Shown here: positions 23,262 to 32,289 of the stretch, piece after piece
Layout of the letters: every line of letters starts with the position of its first letter
Position numbering within the stretch: the stretch's first letter is position 1
Assembly: GCF_001418015.1 (NCBI RefSeq)
Contig: NZ_LIQG01000017.1
Coordinates: 186,001-250,000 of the forward strand
Direction of reading: 5' to 3'
Source: Lacinutrix mariniflava
GTDB lineage: Bacteria > Bacteroidota > Bacteroidia > Flavobacteriales > Flavobacteriaceae
Length of the DNA: 64,000 nt
Position numbers and translations under genes: made by a program
Notes under the pieces: model-generated
Database searches by the model: none
Told to the model about the DNA's origin: nothing
The model's input: only the letters and a program-made list of their open reading frames with translations

Positions 23262-24995
23262 TTAAATTTTTATAAATCTTGCTCTTTCCTCTTTGTTATC
23301 GTTTTTTATAAGTATAACATAGACTCCTGAACTTAAATACGCTAAATTAATTTTTTCAACTCCATTATCATGAGTTTTATTATATACTGTGCTTCCTTTT
23401 GAATCTACTATTGTAAGCTCAGTATTAGAAGTATTATAGTTATTGATATTTAAAATATTATCAACAGCAGTTGGGTATATAATAATTTCAGAATTGATGT
23501 TTTGTCCAAAGTTGTTGATCGTTAAAGTGTTGTTCTCTGGATAGTCTTCTACCAATTTAAAACCAAAAACTCCAAAGTTTGGAACCCAATGTGATAAATA
23601 AGTGAAATAAGTTATTGGATCATTATCTTGCTGTATTTTTAAATATTGAAATACTTGGTCATTATGTGCAATAAAGGCATCTTTATACCTTATTTCTCCT
23701 GTATGATGATACATAAGCCAATAACCCCAAGACTTAGAGATTACTAAACCAGCTTTATGGGCCGGCTCTAAATTAAGGTCTGTAAAAGGTAGATCGGTAG
23801 AAGAAGAATCATAAGCTTGAATTAAATTATTCCAAGCGGTACCACTTGTTAAGCCTGCTTTTGTATATAATAAAAGCGCAATAGCTTTTGGGTCAAAAAA
23901 ATCACCTTCTCCAACAGTGTCCCAATTAACGCTATCAGCATAATTATTTAACTGATTTATTACATATGTACTTGTAGAGTTTAAACCGTTTTGTTCCGCA
24001 TAAATATATAAATTAAGTAACTGCCAGTTAAAATTAAAATATCCTGAATCAAGACTATTATTATAAACGGAAAAGTTGTTAAGGTTATTTAAAACATGAT
24101 TATAACTTAAGTTATACGAATTTTGCGCTAATGGTTGAAGAGGATTTGAAACTCCATTATAAATAGATTCATCCAAATATGTATTATAATTTAAAAGCCA
24201 AGGCATACCATATTGAATTTCTAACCATTGATAAGGACTAGCATAATTTAATTCTCCTTGAACATTAGGAGCTGTAAATTGAATATTTACATCATCTATA
24301 AAAGTAGAGTAATCATTAAGAAAAAAACCTGCGTAATTAGTGGCTAAATGTCCATGAATTGAAGAGTGCCAATCATATGAGCCATGAAAAATTGGAGCAG
24401 CCAAATCCACTCCTGTTGTGGTATTAAATGTATCATCATGTGCTTCTTTAGCCCAAATTTCTAATAGAGTATTAATATCTGTTAAAGCTCCAAAACTATT
24501 TAAATCATTATAATCACTTGAAGAATTAAAACGCATTTCTGTTTTTTTTAGAGCATACGGATAATACCACATTTTAACATCTTCAGTTTTCTTATCAAAG
24601 CCTATGTCTATTTTATAACCTTGATCTTCATTTTGCAATATTCCTTCACTAATTAAACCGTTTTCAACAATAAAAGAACAATACGTTTTTTCATTGTTTG
24701 TAGACGTCCCATTAAATTGAATTCTATTATTATCAATTTTGATCCTATTAAATTTCACATTAATATCTTTTAATGGGCCCATAAAATCAATTACAAATAT
24801 TACATTATCAATAGCTTCATATTTTAATAAAGCATTAGTATTGTAAGTTGAACAGATGGAGTTATTTGAATTGACGTAAGAAAATTCACATTTATCAGCA
24901 TCATTTTTTTCGTAAATCTTTAATTCTTTTAATTGACCGTAAGTAGTAATGACTTGAAGTAAACAGAAGATTAAGGCGAGTAGATTTTTTTTCAT
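23262..24995 (-). CDS. Secreted DUF2891-like protein with type IX secretion sorting domain
   Basis: A 577-aa protein: signal peptide (1-20, ending TTYG-Q), an N-terminal beta region (25-150), a central alpha-rich domain (about 155-490), and a C-terminal sorting domain (about 500-577; IIYPTAVDNILNI...SGVYVILI..ERARFIKI) recognised by the type IX secretion system. The central domain has FHGSYDWHSSIHGHLATNY and SPYQWLEIQYGMPWLLNY. These resemble the His-rich DWHSxVHGH and PYGxAWLL motifs of DUF2891, an uncharacterised family with an (alpha/alpha) barrel look. It is thus probably a secreted or cell-surface enzyme. The Asn/Tyr-rich composition is usual for exported proteins here. Confidence 0.72.
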   Translation of the reverse strand: MKKNLLALIFCLLQVITTYGQLKELKIYEKNDADKCEFSYVNSNNSICSTYNTNALLKYEAIDNVIFVIDFMGPLKDINVKFNRIKIDNNRIQFNGTSTNNEKTYCSFIVENGLISEGILQNEDQGYKIDIGFDKKTEDVKMWYYPYALKKTEMRFNSSSDYNDLNSFGALTDINTLLEIWAKEAHDDTFNTTTGVDLAAPIFHGSYDWHSSIHGHLATNYAGFFLNDYSTFIDDVNIQFTAPNVQGELNYASPYQWLEIQYGMPWLLNYNTYLDESIYNGVSNPLQPLAQNSYNLSYNHVLNNLNNFSVYNNSLDSGYFNFNWQLLNLYIYAEQNGLNSTSTYVINQLNNYADSVNWDTVGEGDFFDPKAIALLLYTKAGLTSGTAWNNLIQAYDSSSTDLPFTDLNLEPAHKAGLVISKSWGYWLMYHHTGEIRYKDAFIAHNDQVFQYLKIQQDNDPITYFTYLSHWVPNFGVFGFKLVEDYPENNTLTINNFGQNINSEIIIYPTAVDNILNINNYNTSNTELTIVDSKGSTVYNKTHDNGVEKINLAYLSSGVYVILIKNDNKEERARFIKI

Positions 24996-25228
24996 ACTTT
25001 TATTTGTGATAATTTTATAAATGTATAGAAAAAAACCTGTTTATCGGTTAGATATATTTGCAAAAGAGAAACAATTCTGTTTTTTATTATCAAATAAACT
25101 ATTTAATAAAAGTCAAAACTATAAATCCTTATCGCCTAACTTTACTAAAGTAATAAAATCACATTTTCAAATCTATTATAAATTGTAATTCAACCAAATA
25201 TAATAATAATAATAATTAAAATAACATC

Positions 25229-25495
25229 TTGAATAAAGGCATCTTACACACTTTACTCTACTACATTGTTTTACTAATAACTTATTTATTAGTAACACTA
25301 TTCAATTTTGAGCCAAGTATTGATGTCATTAAACTAAAACTCGCATTTTGGTTCATAGTATTAATTGTCGCTTCAATTGCAATATTTCTAAATTGCATAT
25401 TTATTATTTTAATTAAATACAGAAAATGGCACGAAGGTTCATTATTTGTCCATTTTATGGTATTGCTTTTTTGTTTCCTTCTTTTTAATCAATAA
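25229..25495 (+). CDS. Small hypothetical membrane protein
   Basis: An 88-aa protein starting at TTG (25229), with three predicted transmembrane helices (about 8-26, 38-62, 72-87) and a short basic loop KYRKWHEGS between the last two. No family recognised. The start has no ATG alternative within the first helix, so confidence is limited. It precedes topB by 80 bp in the same direction. Confidence 0.5.
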   Translation: MNKGILHTLLYYIVLLITYLLVTLFNFEPSIDVIKLKLAFWFIVLIVASIAIFLNCIFIILIKYRKWHEGSLFVHFMVLLFCFLLFNQ

Positions 25496-25574
25496 TAGTT
25501 AATAACTCTAAGTAACTTCAATCTAAATTCATCTTTGAATTTCCTATTTTGCGGCACATAATTTAAAGCACAAA

Positions 25575-27872
25575 ATGAAAGTCTGTATCGCCGAAAAGCC
25601 ATCTGTAGCAAGAGAAATCGCTTCTGTTCTTGGAGCCACCACAAAACGTGATGGTTACTACGAAGGCAATGGCTATGCGGTAACTTATACTTTTGGTCAC
25701 CTTTGTACACTTAAAGAACCAAGCGATTATAAACCATATTGGAAAAGTTGGGATTTAAACAATTTACCAATGCTTCCTGAGCGTTTTGAAACCAAAGTTT
25801 CTAAAGATGCTGGTATAAAAAAACAATTTAAAATTGTAAAAAGTTTATTTGATAGAGCAGATGTTGTAATAAACTGTGGTGATGCAGGACAAGAAGGAGA
25901 ATTAATACAGCGTTGGGTATTAAACCAAGCTGGTTATAAAGGAAAGGTAGAAAGACTTTGGATTTCGTCGCTTACAACCGAGGCCATAAAAGAAGGTTTT
26001 AACAACTTGAAACCTTCAGAAGATTACGACAATTTATACTATGCAGGTTTTTCGCGTGCTATTGGAGATTGGCTTTTGGGCATGAATGCTACACGTTTAT
26101 ACACTGTAAAACATGGTGGCTACAAGCAGGTACTATCTGTTGGCCGTGTGCAAACACCTACTCTAGCCATGCTAGTAAATAGGTTTAAAGAAATAGAAAA
26201 TTTTAAACCACAACCCTATTGGGAGCTGCAAACCATGTATCGCGATACATTATTTAGCTACGAAGAAGGTCGTTTTCTTAAAGTTGAAGATGGAGAAAAA
26301 CTTGCAGCTATTGTAAAAGCACATGATTTCGAAATTGTATCAACAACGAAAAAAGCAGGAAATGAATATGCACCAAAACTGTTCGATTTAACAGGTTTAC
26401 AAGTATATTGTAACACTAAATTTGGATTTAGTGCAGACGAAACTTTAAAGATTGTCCAGAAGCTATACGAACAAAAGGTAGTAACCTACCCAAGAGTAGA
26501 TACTACATTTTTACCAAATGATGTGTATCCAAAAGTACCTGGAATACTTAAAAACTTAACTAATTACGCTGCTTTAACAGCGCCGCTTCATGGTAAGAAG
26601 CTAAAGAAAACGAAAAAGGTTTTCGATGATAGCAAGGTAACAGATCACCATGCTATTATTCCAACCGGACAGCAAATAAACTTGCAATACAACCAGCAGC
26701 AGGTTTACAATATTATTGTGCGTCGTTTTATTGCTGTGTTTTATCCAGATTGTAAAGTATCGAACACCACAGTTATTGGTAAAGCAGAAAAAGTAAAGTT
26801 TAAAACTACAGGTAAAGAAATTTTAGAAAAAGGATGGCGTATTGTATTCGAAAACCCAAATAGCACTTCTAAAGAAGCTGGTATGTTACCAACATTCGAG
26901 AAAGGCGAAAAAGGGCCGCATGAACCGTCGTTTTTAGAAAAACAAACCAAACCACCAAACCAATATACGGAAGCCTCACTCCTACGTGCTATGGAAACAG
27001 CCGGAAAACAGGTGGATGACGATGAGCTTCGTGAGATTATGAAAGAAAACGGTATTGGTCGTCCTTCTACACGTGCCAATATTATTGAAACGTTATTCCG
27101 AAGAAAATATATAAAACGAAATAAAAAACAAGTCATTCCTACGGTTACAGGAATTCAGTTAATAGATACTATTACTAACGAGTTGCTGAAATCTGCCGAA
27201 CTTACCGGAAAATGGGAAAAGCAGTTAAAAGATATTGAAAAAGGGACTTTTAGCGCCGGAAGTTTTATTAAACAGATGAAACAAATGGTAGATCGTTTGG
27301 TTTACGAAGTGCGAAGCGAAACTAAGAAAGCTAATATATCTTCGGTTAATAATAAAACAGCAACAGCTACTAAGAAAAAAACGGTTAAAAAAACGTCTGG
27401 TATTGCCTCAGAAAAATGTCCGAAATGTAAAAACGGATCTGTATTAAAAGGTAAATCGGCTTATGGTTGCTCAGAATATAAAAAGACTTGCGACTTTGTT
27501 ATTCCTTTTCAGTTTGAAGGAAAAACCATCTCAGAAAAGCAATTTGTTAGGTTGTTTCAAAAAGGCTCAACCGTTAATTTAAAAGGTTTTAAGGTTGATA
27601 ATGTTTCAACTGAAGGCTTAGTGAGATTTGATGAAAATTTTAAGTTGAAATTAGAACCTAAAAAAGTTAAACCTGAAACGAAGAGTACTTCCGAAGAAAA
27701 TATTTGTCCGAAATGTAATAAAGGAACCATTATAAAAGGAAAAACAGCTTATGGTTGTAGTGCTTATAAAGAAGGTTGTGATTTTAGATTTACTTACGAC
27801 TCTATTAGAGAAAAAGCCAACGGACAACAATTAACCAAAGACTTGGTTTTTAAAATATTAAGAGGGAACTAA
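25575..27872 (+). CDS. topB: DNA topoisomerase III (type IA)
   Basis: A 765-aa type IA topoisomerase. The TOPRIM domain opens the protein (KVCIAEKPSVAREIA; acidic triad in NCGDAGQEGELIQRW, residues about 97-111). Strand-passage motifs include SVGRVQTPTLAMLV, and the active-site tyrosine is Tyr305 in VVTYPRVDT. Later motifs YTEASLLRAME and GIGRPSTRANIIETL are typical. Two C-terminal zinc-ribbon-like modules begin near residues 612 and 710 (CPKCKNGSVLKG..., CPKCNKGTIIKG...). It relaxes negative supercoils and decatenates single-strand-bearing DNA. Full length for the Bacteroidota type. Normal housekeeping gene, although TopB paralogs also occur on conjugative elements; nothing mobile is seen nearby. 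Confidence 0.95.
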   Translation: MKVCIAEKPSVAREIASVLGATTKRDGYYEGNGYAVTYTFGHLCTLKEPSDYKPYWKSWDLNNLPMLPERFETKVSKDAGIKKQFKIVKSLFDRADVVINCGDAGQEGELIQRWVLNQAGYKGKVERLWISSLTTEAIKEGFNNLKPSEDYDNLYYAGFSRAIGDWLLGMNATRLYTVKHGGYKQVLSVGRVQTPTLAMLVNRFKEIENFKPQPYWELQTMYRDTLFSYEEGRFLKVEDGEKLAAIVKAHDFEIVSTTKKAGNEYAPKLFDLTGLQVYCNTKFGFSADETLKIVQKLYEQKVVTYPRVDTTFLPNDVYPKVPGILKNLTNYAALTAPLHGKKLKKTKKVFDDSKVTDHHAIIPTGQQINLQYNQQQVYNIIVRRFIAVFYPDCKVSNTTVIGKAEKVKFKTTGKEILEKGWRIVFENPNSTSKEAGMLPTFEKGEKGPHEPSFLEKQTKPPNQYTEASLLRAMETAGKQVDDDELREIMKENGIGRPSTRANIIETLFRRKYIKRNKKQVIPTVTGIQLIDTITNELLKSAELTGKWEKQLKDIEKGTFSAGSFIKQMKQMVDRLVYEVRSETKKANISSVNNKTATATKKKTVKKTSGIASEKCPKCKNGSVLKGKSAYGCSEYKKTCDFVIPFQFEGKTISEKQFVRLFQKGSTVNLKGFKVDNVSTEGLVRFDENFKLKLEPKKVKPETKSTSEENICPKCNKGTIIKGKTAYGCSAYKEGCDFRFTYDSIREKANGQQLTKDLVFKILRGN

Positions 27873-27931
27873 AACTATTTTTGTCAGTCGTCCCAAGGCG
27901 GGAATCCACATTATAACTATATAATACTCAT

Positions 27932-28519
27932 TTGGAACCTAATACACACAAACACTTTAAAATATTTAAACCCTACGGCATGCTTTCGCAATTTGCTAGC
28001 AATTCTAGTAAGCAACAACGTAAAAGGTTTTTAGGAGAATTAGCCGAGTTTCCAATAGGAATAATGCCAATTGGTAGGCTCGACGAAAAAAGTGAAGGTT
28101 TACTATTGCTAACTACAGATGGAAAATTAAGTAACTTTATAAATTCTAGTGGTATTGAGAAAGAATATTACGCTTTAGTGGATGGAGATATTACTCAAGA
28201 AAAGATTGATGAACTCAAAAAAGGTGTAGAAATTGGTTTCGATGGTAAAAAGTATCAAACCAAACCGTGTAAAGTCTATAAATTAGAATCTGATCCAGAT
28301 TTCCCAGAGCGGTCAAAAAAAATTCGTGATGCTAGACATGGTCCAGTTTCTTGGGTATCTTTAACAATTACAGAAGGTAAATTTAGACAAGTTCGAAAAA
28401 TGACAAGTGCAGTAGGCTTTCCAACCTTAAGATTAGTGCGTGTTCGTGTTGGAAATATAGCACTTAATAACATGAAAAATGAGGAAGTTATGCCTATCGA
28501 TATACCTGGTACGCTTTAA
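27932..28519 (+). CDS. rluE: rRNA pseudouridine synthase, RsuA/RluE family
   Basis: A 195-aa pseudouridine synthase with the catalytic motif GRLDEKSEGLLLLTTDG (nucleophile Asp51), followed by KEYYALVDGDIT and the late motifs GKFRQVRKMTSAVGFPTLRLVRVRVG. There is no N-terminal S4 domain, which fits RluE/RluF-like short members; RluE modifies U2457 of 23S rRNA. The start is TTG at 27932 because the first in-frame ATG (residue 17) would remove part of the KIFKPYGMLSQF strand. It follows topB by 59 bp. Confidence 0.88.
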   Translation: MEPNTHKHFKIFKPYGMLSQFASNSSKQQRKRFLGELAEFPIGIMPIGRLDEKSEGLLLLTTDGKLSNFINSSGIEKEYYALVDGDITQEKIDELKKGVEIGFDGKKYQTKPCKVYKLESDPDFPERSKKIRDARHGPVSWVSLTITEGKFRQVRKMTSAVGFPTLRLVRVRVGNIALNNMKNEEVMPIDIPGTL

Positions 28520-28563
28520 CTATTATTTATCGTTTTTAATAGTTTATACTGAGTAAATCTGAC

Positions 28564-28571
28564 TAATTTTG
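28564..28571 (+). promoter_or_regulatory. -7 promoter box of the MscS gene
   Basis: TAATTTTG matches TAnnTTTG, 19 nt upstream of the ATG at 28591. Confidence 0.45.
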
Positions 28572-28590
28572 TTTAAAATTTAAACTAAAA

Positions 28591-29838
28591 ATGAAGGAGC
28601 AAATCGCCTATTTCTTTTATAATTACTACGAAGCTTTTGGATTATCTCCAAAGTTGGCTAAATATGCCAATATGCTTACATTGTTACTAATAGCACTTAT
28701 TGTAACCTACGTTATAGATAGAGTCCTTAGAGCTATTTTACGAGCACTATCTGTTCGTGTGGCAAAACATACCAAATCTCCTTTTGATGATTTATTATTG
28801 GCTAATAAAGTGCCAAGAAATGTAGCACATATTGTTCCTTTATTAACGGCATTAAAAATGCTTCATATTGTTTTTATAGACTTTAATTATATAGAAACGC
28901 CTATTCGTAAACTACTTCAGGTTCTTTTTATAGTCTTAACATTATGGATTGTTAGAAGTATTTTATTTACACTTGAAGATTATTTTAAAACTTTACCTCG
29001 TTTAAGAGATAAGCCTATAGATAGTTACATTCAAGTATTCATGATTTTTGCGTGGGTTGCTGGTATTTTTGCAGCAATTGCTGTGTTTAGCGATGTGTCA
29101 ATTTTAAAGTTTATCACTGGTTTTGGTGCGGCTTCTGCTATTATCTTACTTATTTTTAAAGATACTATTCTTGGTTTTGTAGCCAGTATACAGGTATCTA
29201 TTAACGATATGGTTAGGATTGGAGACTGGATAACCTTCGAAAAATACGGAGCAGATGGTGATGTAACAGAAATAAACCTTGCCACAGTAAAGGTTCAGAA
29301 TTTTGATAATACTATTACTACTATTCCTACCTATGCTATGATTTCAGATTCGTTTAAGAACTGGCGTGGTATGACGAATTCTGATGGCCGTAGAATTAAA
29401 AGGCACTTAATGATTAAGCAAGATTCTATTAAATTTCTAACTCCTGAAGATATAGAGCGCTTAAAAGGTATTGAGCTAATTAGTGTCTATTTAGAACAAA
29501 TGGGAGAGAAAGTAGATAAGTATAATGAAGATAATAATATAAATAAAACACTTAGACTTAACGGTAGAAACCTTACTAATATTGGTGTTTTTAGAAAATA
29601 TACTCAAACGTATTTAGAAAATCATTCTGCTATTAATAAAGACATGTTGTTAATGGCAAGACAGTTGCAGCCTACTACACAAGGTGTTCCTTTAGAGATC
29701 TATGCGTTTAGTAAAGATAAGCGTTGGGAAAATTACGAATATGTAATGTCTGACCTCTTTGATCATTTTTTAGCTGCAATTCCATTCTTCGAATTAGAAA
29801 TATTTGAACTTCCAAGCTCTACTACTTTTAAGGTTTAA
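28591..29838 (+). CDS. Mechanosensitive ion channel, MscS family
   Basis: A 415-aa channel protein. Helices lie at about 25-45, 80-100, 105-125 and 145-165. The pore-lining helix and beta-domain junction are visible as GFGAASAIILLIFKDTILGFVASIQVSINDMVRIGDWI (about 174-211), the hallmark of MscS. The cytoplasmic part is larger than in E. coli MscS (286 aa) and resembles the YbdG/YnaI-like medium group. It probably releases solutes on hypo-osmotic shock. Confidence 0.92.
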   Translation: MKEQIAYFFYNYYEAFGLSPKLAKYANMLTLLLIALIVTYVIDRVLRAILRALSVRVAKHTKSPFDDLLLANKVPRNVAHIVPLLTALKMLHIVFIDFNYIETPIRKLLQVLFIVLTLWIVRSILFTLEDYFKTLPRLRDKPIDSYIQVFMIFAWVAGIFAAIAVFSDVSILKFITGFGAASAIILLIFKDTILGFVASIQVSINDMVRIGDWITFEKYGADGDVTEINLATVKVQNFDNTITTIPTYAMISDSFKNWRGMTNSDGRRIKRHLMIKQDSIKFLTPEDIERLKGIELISVYLEQMGEKVDKYNEDNNINKTLRLNGRNLTNIGVFRKYTQTYLENHSAINKDMLLMARQLQPTTQGVPLEIYAFSKDKRWENYEYVMSDLFDHFLAAIPFFELEIFELPSSTTFKV

Positions 29839-29916
29839 TAGCATTTCTATGCTTCATTAAAATTTACAATTGTTAATTAATAGTTAACTTGATTTCTTTT
29901 TTAATAGTATTACTAT

Positions 29917-29924
29917 TATATTTG
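29917..29924 (+). promoter_or_regulatory. -7 promoter box of the TetR-ABC-HlyD-TolC operon
   Basis: TATATTTG, an exact consensus match, lies 19 nt before the ATG at 29943. No clear operator palindrome is visible. Confidence 0.5.
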
Positions 29925-29942
29925 CACTCAAATTAATTTATT

Positions 29943-30620
29943 ATGAAATATTTACTTTCGAATATCAAGATTAACATTAATGAAAAAATCTACCTTAAAG
30001 ACCCAGAATCTTCAAGTCTTGGTAAACGTATTATAGAAAACAGTATCTTATTAATAGATGAAATAGGCTTTGATGTCTTCACTTTTAAAAAATTAGGTTT
30101 AAAAATAGGTTCAAACGAGAGCTCTATTTATAGGTATTTTGAAAGTAAGCATATGCTACTACTCTATTTAACCTCTTGGTATTGGACTTGGTTGGAGTAT
30201 CAATTAGTATTCTCCACAAATAGTATTGAAAACAAAAAGGATAAGTTAGATAAAGCTATAACAGTACTTTGTCAAACAACTATTATAGATTCTGCTTTTA
30301 GCCATATCGACGAAGTTATATTAAAACGAATTGTTATTAACGAATATTCTAAATCGTACTTAACAAAGGAGGTCGATAGCGAAAATAAAGAAGGCTATTT
30401 TTCGGTATATAAAAGATTGATCAATAGATTAAATGACATTATTGTTACTATAAATAGTGACTATAAATACCCACTAACATTGGCCAGTACAGTGGTGGAT
30501 GGTGCAATGCATCAACATTTTTTAAAAGATCATTTTAGATCGATTACAGAGTGTAATGCTACTGTTCAGCCAACAGACTTCTTTAAAGATTTAGTGTTTA
30601 ATACTTTAAAAATTAAATAG
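29943..30620 (+). CDS. TetR/AcrR-family transcriptional regulator
   Basis: A 225-aa protein with an N-terminal helix-turn-helix typical of TetR (about 25-70: GKRIIENSILLIDEIGFDVFTFKKLGLKIGSNESSIYRYFESK) and a helical ligand domain after it. The N-terminus has an extra segment of about 20 residues. Its TAG stop directly abuts the ATG of the ABC transporter gene, and the whole four-gene set appears to share one promoter, so it probably regulates its own export operon. The ligand is unknown. Confidence 0.88.
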   Translation: MKYLLSNIKININEKIYLKDPESSSLGKRIIENSILLIDEIGFDVFTFKKLGLKIGSNESSIYRYFESKHMLLLYLTSWYWTWLEYQLVFSTNSIENKKDKLDKAITVLCQTTIIDSAFSHIDEVILKRIVINEYSKSYLTKEVDSENKEGYFSVYKRLINRLNDIIVTINSDYKYPLTLASTVVDGAMHQHFLKDHFRSITECNATVQPTDFFKDLVFNTLKIK

Positions 30621-32288
30621 ATGCCAAAAAATGTTGTTGTAGCGTGGAAACGCTTTGTAGGCTTGCTTAAACTAGATAAAAAAGATGTTAGGCAAATATT
30701 TTTCTATGCCATTTTTGCCGGATTAGTTAGTTTATCGCTTCCTCTTGGAATACAGGCCATTATTAACCTGCTCCAAAGTGCTCAAATTAGTACATCGTGG
30801 ATGGTTCTGGTTGGTTTAGTGACCTTAGGTGTGGTATTTGTAGGGATTTTACAATTAATGCAAATAAGAATTATTGAAAACGTTCAGCAAAAAATATTCA
30901 CTAGAGCATCGTTTGAATTTGCTTATCGTTTTCCAAAAATGACCATGAGCGGATTAAATGGTTATTATCCTCCAGAATTAGTAAATAGATTTTTCGATAC
31001 ACTTACAGTTCAAAAAGGATTGTCGAAGATATTAATCGATTTTCCTGCAGCATTACTGCAAATTATCCTTGGATTAATACTCTTATCATTTTATCATCCA
31101 TTCTTTATAATTTACGGTATACTCCTATTATTACTTATGTACGTTGTGTTTAAATTTACAGCACAAAAAGGACTTGCAACTAGTTTAGAAGAATCGGATA
31201 ATAAGTATAAAGTAGCTCATTGGTTACAGGAAGTGGCGCGTTCTATTTTAAGTTTTAAACTTTCAGGACGTACAAGCTTAGCGATGGAAAAAAACGACAA
31301 ACTAGTTACTAAGTACTTAGAGGCAAGAGAAAATCATTTTAGAATTCTAATTCTTCAATTTATTCAACTTATTGGTTTTAAAGTATTGGTAACTGCAGGA
31401 TTGTTAATTATTGGAGGTTTATTGGTTTTAAATCAACAAATGAATATTGGTCAATTTGTCGCAGCAGAGATTATTATTTTATTAGTGATTGCTTCCGTAG
31501 AAAAATTGATTCTTGGATTAGAAACTATTTACGATGTCCTTACTTCCATAGAGAAATTAGGGAAAATTGTAGATAAACCATTAGAATCCCAAGACGGTGA
31601 AATTTTAGATTTATATGAAGATCAATTAACTGTAGAATTAGACGAAGTAAATTACACTGTAGCAGACAGAGATACACCAATATTAAATAATGTTTCACTT
31701 AAAATAGAACCTAAGCAAGTTATATTAATTAATGGTAAAAGTGGTTCGGGTAAATCAAGTTTATTAAAACTAATAGCAGGTTTAATTTCTCCTTCAAAAG
31801 GAAAAATATACGCGAATAACAAATCGCTAATTGGTTTGAATATTAACTCTTATCGCTCTTATATCGGACAAGCATTAACTGAAGAAACACCTTTTGAAGG
31901 TACCTTATTAGAGAATTTAACTTTTGGAGATAAAAATATTACAACAGATCAAGTAAACGATGCTATTAAAAACGTTGGTTTAAAAGATTTTGTAAAAGCA
32001 TTACCGTTAGGTTTAAAAACAGTTTTACACCCTGAAGGCAAAGGCATTTCTTTTACTATTTCTAAAAAAATAATGTTAGCTAGAAGTATTGTTAAACGTC
32101 CTAAACTTTTGCTATTAAAAGAGCCGTTAGATCAATTTGAAACTAACGAAGCAAAACAAATAATAGATTATTTAACTCATCCGTCTCACAATTGGACACT
32201 TGTAGTTGTTAGTCAAAATAGACAATGGAATAATAAAGCGACTAAAACAATAACCTTAAATAAAGGAGAAATAACTAACACATTATAG
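30621..32288 (+). CDS. ABC transporter (TM plus ATPase) of a type-I-secretion-like system, degenerate ATPase
   Basis: A 555-aa fused half transporter. Six helices (about 20-310) are followed by a nucleotide-binding domain (about 340-555). Walker A is intact (INGKSGSGKSS, about 370-379). The usual signature LSGGQ is replaced by ISFTISKK (about 477-484). The Walker B aspartate is Lys (LLLLKEPLDQFE, about 495). The H-loop histidine is missing (VVVSQNR). ATP could still bind, but hydrolysis may be weak or done differently. There is no peptidase C39 domain. It is followed by HlyD and TolC genes with 1 and 4 bp spacing, so it works in an inner-outer membrane export channel of unknown substrate. Confidence 0.87.
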   Translation: MPKNVVVAWKRFVGLLKLDKKDVRQIFFYAIFAGLVSLSLPLGIQAIINLLQSAQISTSWMVLVGLVTLGVVFVGILQLMQIRIIENVQQKIFTRASFEFAYRFPKMTMSGLNGYYPPELVNRFFDTLTVQKGLSKILIDFPAALLQIILGLILLSFYHPFFIIYGILLLLLMYVVFKFTAQKGLATSLEESDNKYKVAHWLQEVARSILSFKLSGRTSLAMEKNDKLVTKYLEARENHFRILILQFIQLIGFKVLVTAGLLIIGGLLVLNQQMNIGQFVAAEIIILLVIASVEKLILGLETIYDVLTSIEKLGKIVDKPLESQDGEILDLYEDQLTVELDEVNYTVADRDTPILNNVSLKIEPKQVILINGKSGSGKSSLLKLIAGLISPSKGKIYANNKSLIGLNINSYRSYIGQALTEETPFEGTLLENLTFGDKNITTDQVNDAIKNVGLKDFVKALPLGLKTVLHPEGKGISFTISKKIMLARSIVKRPKLLLLKEPLDQFETNEAKQIIDYLTHPSHNWTLVVVSQNRQWNNKATKTITLNKGEITNTL

Positions 32289-32289
32289 C

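Noticed and set aside
25489-25710. Minus-strand ORF across the start of topB
   Set aside because: Antisense shadow of topB with no plausible protein features.
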